DNA from: Catelliglobosispora koreensis DSM 44566
GTDB taxonomy: Bacteria > Actinomycetota > Actinomycetes > Mycobacteriales > Micromonosporaceae
Assembly (NCBI RefSeq): GCF_000379685.1
Contig: NZ_KB903249.1
Location: 1,257,911-1,321,910, forward strand
DNA: 64,000 nt
Reading direction: 5' to 3'
Shown one piece after another: positions 7,430 through 15,982 of the stretch. Positions within the stretch are counted from its first letter, which is position 1, and each line of letters starts with the position of its first letter. The translations under genes and the position numbers were made by a program. The notes under the pieces were generated by a model, which worked only from the letters and a program-made list of their open reading frames with translations, did no database searches and had not been told where the DNA came from.

Positions 7430-8209
7430 ATGAACATGCAAGCGACTCAAACAGAGTCAATGCGCCGCCGCAGGCCGGAGCACGCGAGCCGGACGGCCGC
7501 GTCTCAAGCCGCGTTTCTGTTGCCGCACCTCACACCAGAGATGGATCTGCTTGACTTGGGCTGCGGCCCGTGTTCCATCACCGTGGGCCTGGCTGCGGCT
7601 GTTTCCCCTGGCACCACAACAGGAATCGACCTCGATCCGCGATCGGCTGACGGCATCACGGTCGTCACAGGCGACGTCACGAATCTGCCGTTTCCGGATG
7701 CCAGCTTCGACGCTCTGTTCGCCAGTGCTCTGCTGCAGCACGTCGCGGACCCGTTGGCTGTGCTCAGGGAAGCGTCGCGGGTCGCGAGACCGGGCGCCGT
7801 GATCGGTGTCGTGGACGCGGACTGGGACGGTGAACTGGTCTACCCCACGAACGCGGTGCTGCGCCGCTCCACGGAGATCGCCAAGAAGCTGCGCGAGGGA
7901 ACGAGCCCGTTCGTAGGCAAACAGTTGCGCCACTTGCTGACCGAGGCCGGTTTTGTCAACGCCGAAGCCTCCGCACGCGTGATCCACCACGGCACCGCTG
8001 AGGAAACCGCGTCCTTCGGCTCCTTCACCGCGGCGCTATTCCGTTACCCAGCGGTGGTTTCCCGCGTCGTCTCCGAGGGCTGGACTTCGGCGGAGGAGCT
8101 AGAGGAGATGAGTCTGGCTTGGACCGCCTGGGGACAAGACCCCGGCGCCTTCGTCGCCAGATTCTGGTGCGAGGCCCTCGCCTGGGCTCCTGCATTTCGG
8201 ACGCCTTGA
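7430..8209 (+). CDS. class I SAM-dependent methyltransferase
   Basis: A 259-residue UbiE/Methyltransf_11-type enzyme. Motif I is MDLLDLGCGPCSITVGLA, the acidic end of beta2 is GIDLDP, motif II is ITVVTGDVTNLPFPDASFDAL and motif III is VLREASRVARPGAVIGVVD. The C-terminal VDADWDGELVYPTN and later helices match small-molecule methyltransferases. The substrate is not evident and no biosynthetic neighbour points to one. AAGGA (7419-7423) precedes the ATG. The gene is preceded by a candidate leader peptide and competing hairpins that could control its translation. Confidence 0.85.
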   Translation: MNMQATQTESMRRRRPEHASRTAASQAAFLLPHLTPEMDLLDLGCGPCSITVGLAAAVSPGTTTGIDLDPRSADGITVVTGDVTNLPFPDASFDALFASALLQHVADPLAVLREASRVARPGAVIGVVDADWDGELVYPTNAVLRRSTEIAKKLREGTSPFVGKQLRHLLTEAGFVNAEASARVIHHGTAEETASFGSFTAALFRYPAVVSRVVSEGWTSAEELEEMSLAWTAWGQDPGAFVARFWCEALAWAPAFRTP

Positions 8210-8322
8210 GGTGGCCCTCCGGGCAATCAACTATGCCAACAGGCTGAGGTCAATTCATCCACGTAGTCACTTTGTCGAAATGGATCTATCGGGAACCAGG
8301 CATATAGACCGATGCTTCTCGC

Positions 8323-8350
8323 TTGACCCGTAGCGTCGCGCAGCGATAGC
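8323..8350 (+). promoter_or_regulatory. promoter of the DUF4352-like lipoprotein gene
   Basis: TTGACC (8323-8328) and GATAGC (8345-8350) are separated by 16 bp. The -10 box ends 5 nt before GTG 8356, so the transcript is leaderless or nearly so. Confidence 0.5.
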
Positions 8351-8355
8351 AGTCC

Positions 8356-8925
8356 GTGAGAAAGGTAAAACGAACAGTGAATGTCCGCTCATCCTCGCGC
8401 GCGCTTCTAGCCGGCCTCGCCTTCGTCACGTCAATCGCTTGCGGCGTCAGCGGAAGCCCGTCTTCCGCACCGGCTGGCGACACGAATCAAGGACCTCAGA
8501 AACAGGTCAAGGGTGCCACCACGGTGGGTGTCGGCGAGGCGGTGAATATCACCACCGCTTCCGGTGACGAACTGACCGTAACCGTTGCGGGGCCTAAAGC
8601 GCCGGTGTCGTCTGGCAACCAGTTCATCACGGCCAAGAAGGGTCACTTCTTCGCCGTGACACTGACCGTCGAGTTCAAGAAAGGCGAAACCTATTTCGCC
8701 AACCCGATGGATGCCAAGCTGGTGACCGCTGACGGTGCCGTGTACGACGCGGAGATCGCGTCCACTGTGGAGAACTACCTCGACAGCACGCAACTGAACC
8801 CAGGCCAGAAAAAGAGCGGCGTGGTGGTGTTCGACGTTCCCAAAGACGTCGTTCCTGGAAAGGGCGCGAAGATTCAGTTCACCGGCTCGTGGGATGGCAA
8901 AGCGGCCGCTTATTGGACCGTTTAG
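8356..8925 (+). CDS. secreted lipoprotein with DUF4352-like domain
   Basis: A 189-residue product with a basic N-terminus, a hydrophobic stretch (ALLAGLAFVTSIAC) and a lipobox-like SIAC, so it is probably lipid-anchored outside the membrane. A Ser/Pro-rich linker follows. The domain from about residue 55 (TTVGVGEAVNITTASGDELT, FFAVTLTVEFKKG, NPGQKKSGVVVFDVP) matches the DUF4352 immunoglobulin-like (telokin-like) fold. The function of such domains is unknown; several sit on surface lipoproteins. GTG 8356 follows a TTGACC/GATAGC promoter closely. GTG 8377 is an alternative start that keeps the signal peptide. It is monocistronic, ending at a hairpin terminator. Confidence 0.78.
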   Translation: MRKVKRTVNVRSSSRALLAGLAFVTSIACGVSGSPSSAPAGDTNQGPQKQVKGATTVGVGEAVNITTASGDELTVTVAGPKAPVSSGNQFITAKKGHFFAVTLTVEFKKGETYFANPMDAKLVTADGAVYDAEIASTVENYLDSTQLNPGQKKSGVVVFDVPKDVVPGKGAKIQFTGSWDGKAAAYWTV

Positions 8926-8932
8926 CACGCCT

Positions 8933-8962
8933 GCTGGTCCCGCGATAACATGCGGGGCCAGC
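8933..8962. terminator. bidirectional hairpin terminator
   Basis: GCTGGTCCCGC (8933-8943) pairs with GCGGGGCCAGC (8952-8962): 11 bp with one G-T pair and an 8-nt loop. It lies between the stop of the lipoprotein gene and the convergent enoyl-CoA hydratase gene, whose stop codon it touches. There is no T-run, as is common in high-GC actinomycetes. Confidence 0.6.
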
Positions 8963-9705
8963 TAACCGCGGTGCAGGGTGCGGCTGAGATAGTCGCGAAT
9001 CCAGCCATCGGCGGCGCGTTCTTCCCACAGCTGCATGACCTCGGTCAGATCCGCTGACTGAATGACTTTGGTGCGCAGGGTGCGTTTGGTCAGGCGGAAC
9101 GTCGCCGCGGGGATGGTGGACGCGAGACGGGTGGCGTGGCTGACCGCCTTGTCTAGCAAGGCTTCCGGAGCTGTCAGCTCGTCGGCGTAGCCGAGAGCGA
9201 GCGCGTCGACGGGCTGATAGATCGTGCCGGTGAAGGCGGCGCGCCGGGCTTCCTGCGCACCAACGGCATAGGCCATGACATCCCACGCCGCGGCGGGAAA
9301 AGGCACACCGACGACGAGTTCGGGAATGCCGATGCCGAGACGGCCGGTGCTCATCAAGCGGTAGTCCGCGCACGCGACCATGACGCAGCCGCCGGCGATG
9401 GCGTGACCGTTAACGGCCACGACAACGGGCTGCGGGCAGAAGAACAGCGCTTCGAAAGCGTCAACTAGCGCCGGGAGGAACTCGCGCACGTAAGCCGGGC
9501 CGCCCTCGACGATGCGCCACAGGTCGACGCCAGCGGAGAACGCCGAGCCCGCTCCGGTTAGGACGACGCCGCCATGGGGAGCCGACGCGAGTTCCCGGAA
9601 AGTCGCCGCAATCGCCTGGCACAACTCAAGGTCTAAGGCGTTTACCTTGCCGTGGTTCAGGGTCACCACGGTGACATCTTCAGCCGTGCGCGAGATCGAG
9701 ATCAT
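8962..9705 (-). CDS. enoyl-CoA hydratase/isomerase family protein
   Basis: A 247-residue crotonase-fold protein. The oxyanion-hole segments are visible: GAGSAFSAGVDLWRIVEGG and AVNGHAIAGGCVMVACADYR, followed by GRLGIGIPELVVGVPFPAAA. The family hydrates or isomerises acyl-CoA double bonds in fatty-acid or related catabolism. The glutamates of classical enoyl-CoA hydratase are not clearly both present, so isomerase or another crotonase activity is possible. The start overlaps the stop of the nucleoside hydrolase by 4 bp (ATGA), so the two are cotranscribed although their biochemistry is unrelated. Confidence 0.85.
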   Translation of the reverse strand: MISISRTAEDVTVVTLNHGKVNALDLELCQAIAATFRELASAPHGGVVLTGAGSAFSAGVDLWRIVEGGPAYVREFLPALVDAFEALFFCPQPVVVAVNGHAIAGGCVMVACADYRLMSTGRLGIGIPELVVGVPFPAAAWDVMAYAVGAQEARRAAFTGTIYQPVDALALGYADELTAPEALLDKAVSHATRLASTIPAATFRLTKRTLRTKVIQSADLTEVMQLWEERAADGWIRDYLSRTLHRG

Positions 9706-10511
9706 GCGACAAAGGATAGATGGTGGGCGAGGAATGCCGGGCCGTCCACAGTGACCGCGACCTCGTGCGGGCCGGCGGGGTCGGGGCGAAACGCTGTGAA
9801 GCCCTTGTCATCCACGGTCACGAAGCCTCTCTCGTACCCACAGAAGGGCTGGAAAAGGGTCGCGGCGGCGAGTGGGTCGTGGAAGGTGACCCCGCCCCTG
9901 AGCTGAAGCCACGGCTCGGCGAAGTCGGCGAGGATGCCGGTGAAGTGCGCACGGAACGCGGCTTCGGTCATGGTTACCTGGCGGGTGACGTCGAGCCCAA
10001 TGGCGCGTACGGGCAATGATGAGCCGAATACGGCAAGAGCGGCCTCCGGGTCGTTGTGGATGTTCCACTCTGGACGGTCGCCGGGCGTAAAGTACCGCCC
10101 GCCCATAAGCACGATGGACTTCAATGGCAGCCCGGGCTCTTCATGCAGTAACTGGGCAACATTGGTCAACGGTCCAATCGCGACGATCGTCACCTCATCG
10201 GGGTGTGCCAGAATGGCTTCGCGCATCAGGTTCACCGCGGAATTGGGGAAAGTGTCTTCGTGCGGCCAGGAACCGGGTCGCGAGAACGGCGGCTCCTGTA
10301 ACGGCTCACGCTGAAGGGGGCGGGCCGCTCCCGCGGCGATGGGGATGCCGCGGCCGTAGGCGATCGCGCTGGCAAGTTTGGCCCGGTCGTGTGGCGCGGC
10401 GGTCACGGTCGTGACGCCAAGAAGCTCACAGTCAGGATGGTTCAGCAGGTAGGAAAGGGTCAACGCATCATCGATATCGTTGCCGATGTCGGTGTCCAGC
10501 AGCACCTTCAT
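9702..10511 (-). CDS. inosine-uridine-type nucleoside hydrolase
   Basis: A 269-residue protein starting MKVLLDTDIGNDIDDALTLSY; the DTDIGNDIDDA cluster is the Ca2+-binding signature of IU-nucleoside hydrolases, which split ribonucleosides into base and ribose. Further motifs are EVTIVAIGPLTNVAQLL, VLMGGRYFTPGD and EWNIHNDPEAA with the N/D residues that position ribose. It is cytosolic and a salvage role is expected. Nucleobase preference cannot be read from sequence. It has a leaderless-type promoter at 10518-10523 and is the first gene of a two-gene operon. Confidence 0.9.
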   Translation of the reverse strand: MKVLLDTDIGNDIDDALTLSYLLNHPDCELLGVTTVTAAPHDRAKLASAIAYGRGIPIAAGAARPLQREPLQEPPFSRPGSWPHEDTFPNSAVNLMREAILAHPDEVTIVAIGPLTNVAQLLHEEPGLPLKSIVLMGGRYFTPGDRPEWNIHNDPEAALAVFGSSLPVRAIGLDVTRQVTMTEAAFRAHFTGILADFAEPWLQLRGGVTFHDPLAAATLFQPFCGYERGFVTVDDKGFTAFRPDPAGPHEVAVTVDGPAFLAHHLSFVA

Positions 10512-10517
10512 AGCTGG

Positions 10518-10523
10518 AATCTA
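10518..10523 (-). promoter_or_regulatory. -10 box, leaderless nucleoside hydrolase
   Basis: TAGATT on the minus strand ends 6 nt before the ATG at 10511. Confidence 0.5.
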
Positions 10524-10572
10524 CTCGGCCTTGAGCGCGGCCCCGCGGAGAGGCGATGACGTCCCCGGGACA

Positions 10573-10616
10573 GGCGGGCATATCGCATGGCTCGCGACCA
10601 AAACGGTATGCCCGCC
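10573..10616. repeat. 10-bp inverted repeat between divergent genes
   Basis: GGCGGGCATA (10573-10582) and TATGCCCGCC (10607-10616) are perfect inverted copies separated by 24 bp. They sit between the divergent nucleoside hydrolase and nitroreductase promoters and could be paired operator half-sites or a cruciform. Confidence 0.45.
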
Positions 10617-10631
10617 GCCACGGCGGCGCGC

Positions 10632-10637
10632 TATAGC
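10632..10637 (+). promoter_or_regulatory. -10 box, leaderless nitroreductase
   Basis: TATAGC ends 8 nt before ATG 10646. No ribosome site precedes that ATG, consistent with a leaderless transcript. Confidence 0.5.
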
Positions 10638-10645
10638 CTGTGGGG

Positions 10646-11296
10646 ATGTCATTGAAGACTGTGCCGGCGCCTGACCTGCGCCTGCCCCAGGATCAGATGA
10701 TCCAGGTGGCGAACGAGTTCGCGGCGACCATGGCCCGCCGCCGCTCAGTGCGCGACTTCTCGCCCGAACCGGTGCCCTTCGACGTGATCGAGGCGGCGAT
10801 CGCGGCTGCGGCGACCGCGCCCAGCGGAGCCAACTTGCAGCCGTGGCGATTCGTGGTGCTGACCGATCCTGAGGCCAAGCGCCGCTTGCGTGCGGCGGCC
10901 GAGGAGGAAGAGCGCGAGTTCTACACCCGCCGTGCCACGCAGGAATGGCTTGACGCCCTAGCTCCGCTGGGCACAGATGCCGATAAGCCGTTCCTGGAGA
11001 TCGCTCCAGCGGTCATCGTCGTTTTCGAAGTGCATCAGGGCCCGAGCACGCCCAGGCCCTATTACGTCAAGGAATCCGTGGGCATAGCTGTCGGGCTGCT
11101 CCTGGCCACCCTGCATCAGGCCGGCCTGGCCACCCTGACGCACACGCCCAGCCCGATGAAGTTCCTCAACGAGGTGTGTGGCAGGCCTCAAGAAGAGCGC
11201 GCCTATGTCGTTATCCCCGTGGGCTACCCTGCGCCGGGGGCACATGTCCCCGACATTGTGCGTAAGCCGCTGGGAGAGGTACTCATCCGTAAATGA
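10646..11296 (+). CDS. nitroreductase family oxidoreductase
   Basis: A 216-residue FMN-dependent nitroreductase-fold protein. RRSVRDFSPEPVPFDVIEAA is the N-terminal FMN-phosphate motif, TAPSGANLQPWRFVVLTD the central motif, and ERAYVVIPVGYPAPGAHVPD the C-terminal glycine motif. Such enzymes reduce nitro groups, quinones or flavins with NAD(P)H; some act as BluB- or iodotyrosine-deiodinase-like proteins, and the long insert after EEEREFYT resembles the latter subgroup. The start ATG 10646 follows a TATAGC box by 8 nt; GTG 10640 is the alternative. The stop overlaps the next ATG. Confidence 0.85.
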   Translation: MSLKTVPAPDLRLPQDQMIQVANEFAATMARRRSVRDFSPEPVPFDVIEAAIAAAATAPSGANLQPWRFVVLTDPEAKRRLRAAAEEEEREFYTRRATQEWLDALAPLGTDADKPFLEIAPAVIVVFEVHQGPSTPRPYYVKESVGIAVGLLLATLHQAGLATLTHTPSPMKFLNEVCGRPQEERAYVVIPVGYPAPGAHVPDIVRKPLGEVLIRK

Positions 11297-11688
11297 ACAA
11301 GAACCAGAAGACCTGGCTGATCGTCGGAGTCGTCACCGCCTTTGTGCTCGTTATCTGCTGTGCTTGTGGCATCGGGGGATACGTGTGGTGGTCACAATCG
11401 AGCGCCGAGCGTGCCGCCGAGAATTACCTTGAAGCCATTAAGGATCGCGACATCGAAGAAGTCCGGGAACTCACGTGCTTGGCCAAGCGCGATGACGTGG
11501 ACCCGCTTGACTCCGACGAGGAGCTAGTCAGCTGGGAGATCCTCAACACCGAACAGCGGGACACCGTCGCTGAGGTGCGGGCACGCGTCGAGGTCCGTGA
11601 AGATGGCGAGCCGGACACCGAGACCATCGAGATCGAGCTGGTCAAAGAAGACGGAGACTGGCTGGTGTGCGATATCCGCGTGATATGA
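11293..11688 (+). CDS. small single-pass membrane protein with an extracytoplasmic domain
   Basis: A 131-residue product. Residues 8-33 (WLIVGVVTAFVLVICCACGI and following) form one membrane segment rich in Cys. The remaining ~95 residues are very acidic, with AAENYLEAIKDRDIEEVREL resembling the DUF4878/NTF2-like extracytoplasmic domains that follow such anchors in actinomycetes. Function is unknown. The ATG overlaps the nitroreductase stop (ATGA). Its last 47 bp overlap the convergent Rieske oxygenase gene. Confidence 0.7.
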   Translation: MNKNQKTWLIVGVVTAFVLVICCACGIGGYVWWSQSSAERAAENYLEAIKDRDIEEVRELTCLAKRDDVDPLDSDEELVSWEILNTEQRDTVAEVRARVEVREDGEPDTETIEIELVKEDGDWLVCDIRVI

Positions 11689-12742
11689 GACTGATCCAGT
11701 CGTAGACCGCGTTTTCGTTTGGTGCGAGCGGGCCTGGGCGGTAATGCGGGGAAGACACTCCCCGCTGCACCGACTCACAGGCCGCCCAGTCCTGCTTGTT
11801 CACCAGATCCCAGAAGTCAACGGCATAGCCCGTGCTGACCGCCTCTGGATCGAACAGCCAGCTGCACTCCACGATGGTGCGCTCCGCGCTGACCGGGGTC
11901 ATGCGGTGCGTCATGACGTAGTCAGGGTGCAGGGACAGCAACAGGTTCGGGAACAGGCCGACGTAACGCACTGTCTTTTGTGGAGCGTTGGGGAGCATGA
12001 CACCGTGGGATTTCCCGTCGTACGACATCGTCTCGGCGTGCTCACGCAAGTCCATCGACCCGCCCACCCAGTTTCCCATCTCGTGCCAGTTGTTGCCGCT
12101 TGTGGGCGGGGAGACGGCGCATAGCTCCGGGTGGATCAGCGGGCAGTGATAGCACTCGTGGTAGTTCTCGGCGAGGATCTTCCAGTTGGCCGCGATCTCG
12201 TAGGTGTGCGTGACCTTCGTTTCCAGCCGCTCGGGTGCGTAGGGCGCGACCAGGCGGTCAAGATCGCCAAGGTGGGCCGAAAACGGGCCTGCGTCGCCTG
12301 AGGCGTTGACGAACAGCCAGCCATGCCAGTCGACGGCGGGCAGCTCGATCAGTCCAAAGTGGTCTTTGCTGATCTCGGCGCGGGGAGCCGCTTTCAAAGC
12401 ACCGTCCAGCTCGTAGGACCAGCCGTGATAGGGGCACACGAGCGCGGGCCGGTCGCACGCCGTTCCGGTGGGGAGCAGCTCGTGGGCGCGGTGGCGGCAG
12501 AAGTTGGCGAACGCTCTCGGCTTATCGGCGAAGGTAACGAGATAACCGTTGAAGGCGTGCTGATTGCCTTGGGCGGCAAGGTCTTCCACCCGGCCTAAAC
12601 AGTCCCATGATCCGGTGAAGAAGTGGCGCTGCTCCCACGCGAAGACCTCGGCGGAGGTGTACGCGGACGCGGGCAACATGGTCGATTCGCCGAAGGGGCG
12701 TAGCGCGCCGGCCAGTTCAGTGGGATCAATCGGGGCAGTCAC
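11642..12742 (-). CDS. Rieske non-heme iron oxygenase, large (alpha) subunit
   Basis: A 366-residue product from GTG 12742. The N-terminal Rieske domain shows CRHRAHELLPTG and CPYHGWSYELDGAL, giving the CxH...CxxH ligands of the [2Fe-2S] cluster. The catalytic domain has ENYHECYHCPLIHPEL with the two His ligands of mononuclear iron. The group includes aromatic-ring dioxygenases and choline/carnitine/betaine-type monooxygenases; the substrate is not evident and no reductase or ferredoxin gene is adjacent. A longer start at 12823 would add 27 residues lacking homology. The C-terminal end runs 47 bp into the convergent membrane-protein gene. Confidence 0.85.
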   Translation of the reverse strand: MTAPIDPTELAGALRPFGESTMLPASAYTSAEVFAWEQRHFFTGSWDCLGRVEDLAAQGNQHAFNGYLVTFADKPRAFANFCRHRAHELLPTGTACDRPALVCPYHGWSYELDGALKAAPRAEISKDHFGLIELPAVDWHGWLFVNASGDAGPFSAHLGDLDRLVAPYAPERLETKVTHTYEIAANWKILAENYHECYHCPLIHPELCAVSPPTSGNNWHEMGNWVGGSMDLREHAETMSYDGKSHGVMLPNAPQKTVRYVGLFPNLLLSLHPDYVMTHRMTPVSAERTIVECSWLFDPEAVSTGYAVDFWDLVNKQDWAACESVQRGVSSPHYRPGPLAPNENAVYDWISLISRGYRTPASLRLL

Positions 12743-12786
12743 CTGGACAGTATTCCTGACTGGTGACTCAGTTGGGAAGGTCCAGC

Positions 12787-12840
12787 TTGACATCGACGAA
12801 TCCAGGTATTTGGCTATGCCCACGCGCTGACAACGTTGTC
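12787..12840 (+). promoter_or_regulatory. GH92 promoter element with LacI-type operator
   Basis: TTGACA (12787-12792) is a good -35 box, with GGCTAT (12812-12817) the only downstream -10 candidate, at a wide 19-bp spacing. GACAACGTTGTC (12829-12840) is a perfect 12-bp palindrome with the central CG typical of LacI-family operators. It lies between the promoter and the AGGAGA ribosome site, so a bound repressor would block transcription. Confidence 0.6.
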
Positions 12841-12856
12841 TCGATAGGAGAACGAA

Positions 12857-15800
12857 ATGTCCCGTGCACCCCTGCTGTTCACGGTGGCCCTGACCCTGGC
12901 GTTACTGCCCGTGTCTGCCGTCCCGGCTCAAGCCGCCGTGCTTCCGCTAACACAGCACGTCAACCCATTCATCGGCACCGATGACAGCAACTCCCCGAAC
13001 CCCGTTCCCGGTGGCGCCGGCGGGAGCACCGTGCCCGGCCCGGTCGCGCCGTTCGGCATGGTGCAGTTCAGCCCGGATACCCCGACCGCGTCCCCATCGG
13101 GTTACCGTTTCTCCGACACCCAGATCCAGGAGTTCAGCCTCACCCACTTCAACGGGGCTGGCTGTGCCAACAACGAAGACATCGGCTTCCTGCCGATCAC
13201 CGGCAACATTGGCACTTCGCCGGGCACCGGCTGGACGTCCTACCAGCAGACTCAGACCAAGGCCAGCGAAGTCGCCGTGGCCGGTTACTACAAAGCTGTC
13301 CTCGGTGGCACGACCGCGGAACTGTCCGCTACCAAGCGCTCCGGGATCATGCGGCTGACCTACCCGGCGACGACCACGGCGAAGGTCCTGATCAACAACT
13401 CGCGCAGTGCCACCGGCAACCGCAGCGGGTCGCTCACGATCAGCGGCTCGACGGTCAGTGGGACGTTCACCGGCGGCGGATTCTGCGGATCTTCCAAGAC
13501 CTATCAGATCTTCTGGTACGCCCAATTCGACCGCAGCCCGACGTCAGTCGGCACGTGGGTCGGCGGCACGGTGAACGCCGGCTCGACGTCATCGTCCGGC
13601 GTGAACTCGGGTGCCTACCTGAACTTCGACACGAGCGGCAACGCGGTCGTGCAGATGAAGGTCGGCATCTCGTTCGTCAGCATCGCCAACGCACAGGCCA
13701 ACCTCAACGCCGAGCAGAGTGGCTTCGCGTTCGACACCGTGCGGTCCAATCTGGACACCGAGTGGAACACCATCCTCAACCGGGTTCAGGCGACGGGCGG
13801 ATCAGCGGCGGACCTGCAAAAGTTCTACACCGCGCTCTACCGCGTGCTCATCAACCCCAACATCGCCAGTGACGTCAACGGCCAGTACCGCGGTTTCGAC
13901 CAGGCGGTCCGCACGTCGAGCCGCACGGTCTACCAGAACTACTCCGGCTGGGACATCTACCGCTCGTGGGCCTCGCTGATCGCGCTCATCGCGCCCAACG
14001 AGGCGGCCGACATGGCGCAGTCGATGGTCCTGGACGGCCAGCAGGGCGGCCTGCTGCCCAAGTGGTCGCACAACTCCAACGAGCACTTCGTCATGACGGG
14101 CGACCCCGGCCCGGTCATCGTCAGTTCGATGAACGCCTTTGGCGTGACCAACTTCGACACAGCCTCGGCGCTCACCCTGATGAACTCTTCGTCGAATGGC
14201 GGGACGATGCAGGGCAGCTCGATCCGGGGACGGCAAAGTGGTTACGTATCAAGGCATTACGTCTACGAAGACCCGTCAGACTCGCTGGAGTATTCGGCCA
14301 GTGACTTCGCCGTCGCCCAGTTCGCGCAGCGCCAAGGCAACGCGTCGCTGTACAACACGTACATGACGCGGGCGCAGTGGTGGGCCAACGTCTTCTCGAC
14401 CGAGTCGTCCTACATCCACCGGCGTAACGCTGACGCGACGTGGACCTGGCCCCTCGATCCGGCCGCTGACGCTGGCTACACCGAGGGCAACGCGTCGCAG
14501 TACACGTGGATGGTCACCTATAACTTCGCTTCGCTGATCGATCTGATGGGTGGGCCACTGACCGCCAAGCAACGGCTCGATCACCACTTCACTGAGCTCA
14601 ACGGTGGGCTCACGCGGCCGTATTTCTACATCGGCAACGAACCGGAACACGGCGTGCCGTGGGCCTACAACTACGCGCGTTACCCGGCCGGGGCGTCCTC
14701 GACCGTGCGGCGCGTGATGACGGAATCGTTCACCACAGGGGCGGGTGGCCTGCCGGGCAACGACGACTTGGGCGCCACCAGCGCGTGGTATGTCTGGGGT
14801 GCCCTGGGCATGTATCCGCCGACCCCGGGAGCGGATGTCCTTGCGCTGCACGGGCCGCTGTTCTCCTCGGTGCTCATCGACCGGCCCGGTGGCGACATCA
14901 CCATTACCTCCAGTGGCTCCGGGCAGTACGTGCAGGCGTTCTCGCTCAACGGGACCGCGCAGAGTAAGTCGTTCCTGCGGTGGCCGCAACTGTCCGCCGG
15001 GGCGACGCTTTCCTACACCATGGGCGGATCACCTTCGGCGTCTTGGGGAACGGGCGCGGCTGATGTGCCACCGTCGTTCCAGGACGGCTGGACTCCACCG
15101 CCCGCGGCGCCCTCACTTGGTACCAACTTGGCGTTGAACAAGCCAGCGAGCTCGAATGTCGCCGCGTGCAATGCCACCGAGGGCCCGGCGAAGGCTTTTG
15201 ACGGCGTGCTCTCGGCCACCAGCAAGTGGTGCTCGTCGGCGGCTGGAACCAAGCAGCTCCAAGTGGACCTCGGATCGAGCATGAGTGTTTCGTCATTCGT
15301 GGTGAAGCACGCGGCGCTCGGTGGCGAGAACTCCGGCTGGAACACCGGCGCCTTCAACATTTTGACGAGCACCGACGGCACGAACTGGACGACCCGGGCG
15401 ACCGTGAGCGGCAACCGCTCCTCGCGGACCTACCACCCGATCTCGGCCGTCAACGCCCGCTATGTGCGGCTGGACGTCACGACTCCAGCCAACAACGGCA
15501 ACACAGCCGCGCGGATCGACGAGTTCGAGGTTTACGGTGGCGCAACGCCTGGACCGTCCAATGTGGCACTCAACAAGGCGGCGACAGCGGACTCCTCGTG
15601 CAACGCCAACGAGGGACCGGCCAAGGCCGTCAACGGTTCTGTCACCGGCGGCAGCACCGATAAGTGGTGTTCGCTAGGCGCCACGAAGTGGTGGCAGGTC
15701 GACCTCGCATCGGCCTTCAACGTCCAGTCGGTCACGATCCGGCACGCTGGTGCCGGCGGCGAGAACGCCGCATGGAACACGCGCGACTTCACGATTCAGG

Positions 15801-15976
15801 TCTCCAGCAACGGGACGTCCTGGACGACGGTCACGACGGTCACCGGCAACACGGCCAACGTGACGAACCATCCGCTCACTCCGGTCAGCGCCCGGTATGT
15901 GCGGGTGAACATCAGCGCGCCCACGTCCACCACGGACAACGCCGCGCGGGTGTACGAGATCGAGGTCTACGCGTAA
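12857..15976 (+). CDS. secreted GH92 alpha-mannosidase with two F5/8 type C domains
   Basis: A 1039-residue secreted enzyme. Residues 1-27 are a signal peptide ending AQA-AV. The GH92 module (about 30-745) opens with QHVNPFIGTDDSNSPNP and includes PGPVAPFGMVQFSPDT, LTHFNGAGC, YSGWDIYRSWASL, EYSASDFAVAQFA, NEPEHGVPWAYNYA and GNDDLGATSAWYVWGALGMY. GH92 enzymes are Ca2+-dependent exo-alpha-mannosidases acting mostly on 1,2/1,3/1,6 linkages of fungal or plant mannans and N-glycans. Two discoidin (F5/8 type C) domains follow (about 755-893 and 905-1039), both opening with ALNK-type strands and likely binding carbohydrate. AGGAGA precedes the ATG. An upstream LacI-type operator suggests induction by sugar. 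Confidence 0.93.
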   Translation: MSRAPLLFTVALTLALLPVSAVPAQAAVLPLTQHVNPFIGTDDSNSPNPVPGGAGGSTVPGPVAPFGMVQFSPDTPTASPSGYRFSDTQIQEFSLTHFNGAGCANNEDIGFLPITGNIGTSPGTGWTSYQQTQTKASEVAVAGYYKAVLGGTTAELSATKRSGIMRLTYPATTTAKVLINNSRSATGNRSGSLTISGSTVSGTFTGGGFCGSSKTYQIFWYAQFDRSPTSVGTWVGGTVNAGSTSSSGVNSGAYLNFDTSGNAVVQMKVGISFVSIANAQANLNAEQSGFAFDTVRSNLDTEWNTILNRVQATGGSAADLQKFYTALYRVLINPNIASDVNGQYRGFDQAVRTSSRTVYQNYSGWDIYRSWASLIALIAPNEAADMAQSMVLDGQQGGLLPKWSHNSNEHFVMTGDPGPVIVSSMNAFGVTNFDTASALTLMNSSSNGGTMQGSSIRGRQSGYVSRHYVYEDPSDSLEYSASDFAVAQFAQRQGNASLYNTYMTRAQWWANVFSTESSYIHRRNADATWTWPLDPAADAGYTEGNASQYTWMVTYNFASLIDLMGGPLTAKQRLDHHFTELNGGLTRPYFYIGNEPEHGVPWAYNYARYPAGASSTVRRVMTESFTTGAGGLPGNDDLGATSAWYVWGALGMYPPTPGADVLALHGPLFSSVLIDRPGGDITITSSGSGQYVQAFSLNGTAQSKSFLRWPQLSAGATLSYTMGGSPSASWGTGAADVPPSFQDGWTPPPAAPSLGTNLALNKPASSNVAACNATEGPAKAFDGVLSATSKWCSSAAGTKQLQVDLGSSMSVSSFVVKHAALGGENSGWNTGAFNILTSTDGTNWTTRATVSGNRSSRTYHPISAVNARYVRLDVTTPANNGNTAARIDEFEVYGGATPGPSNVALNKAATADSSCNANEGPAKAVNGSVTGGSTDKWCSLGATKWWQVDLASAFNVQSVTIRHAGAGGENAAWNTRDFTIQVSSNGTSWTTVTTVTGNTANVTNHPLTPVSARYVRVNISAPTSTTDNAARVYEIEVYA

Positions 15977-15982
15977 ACAGGT

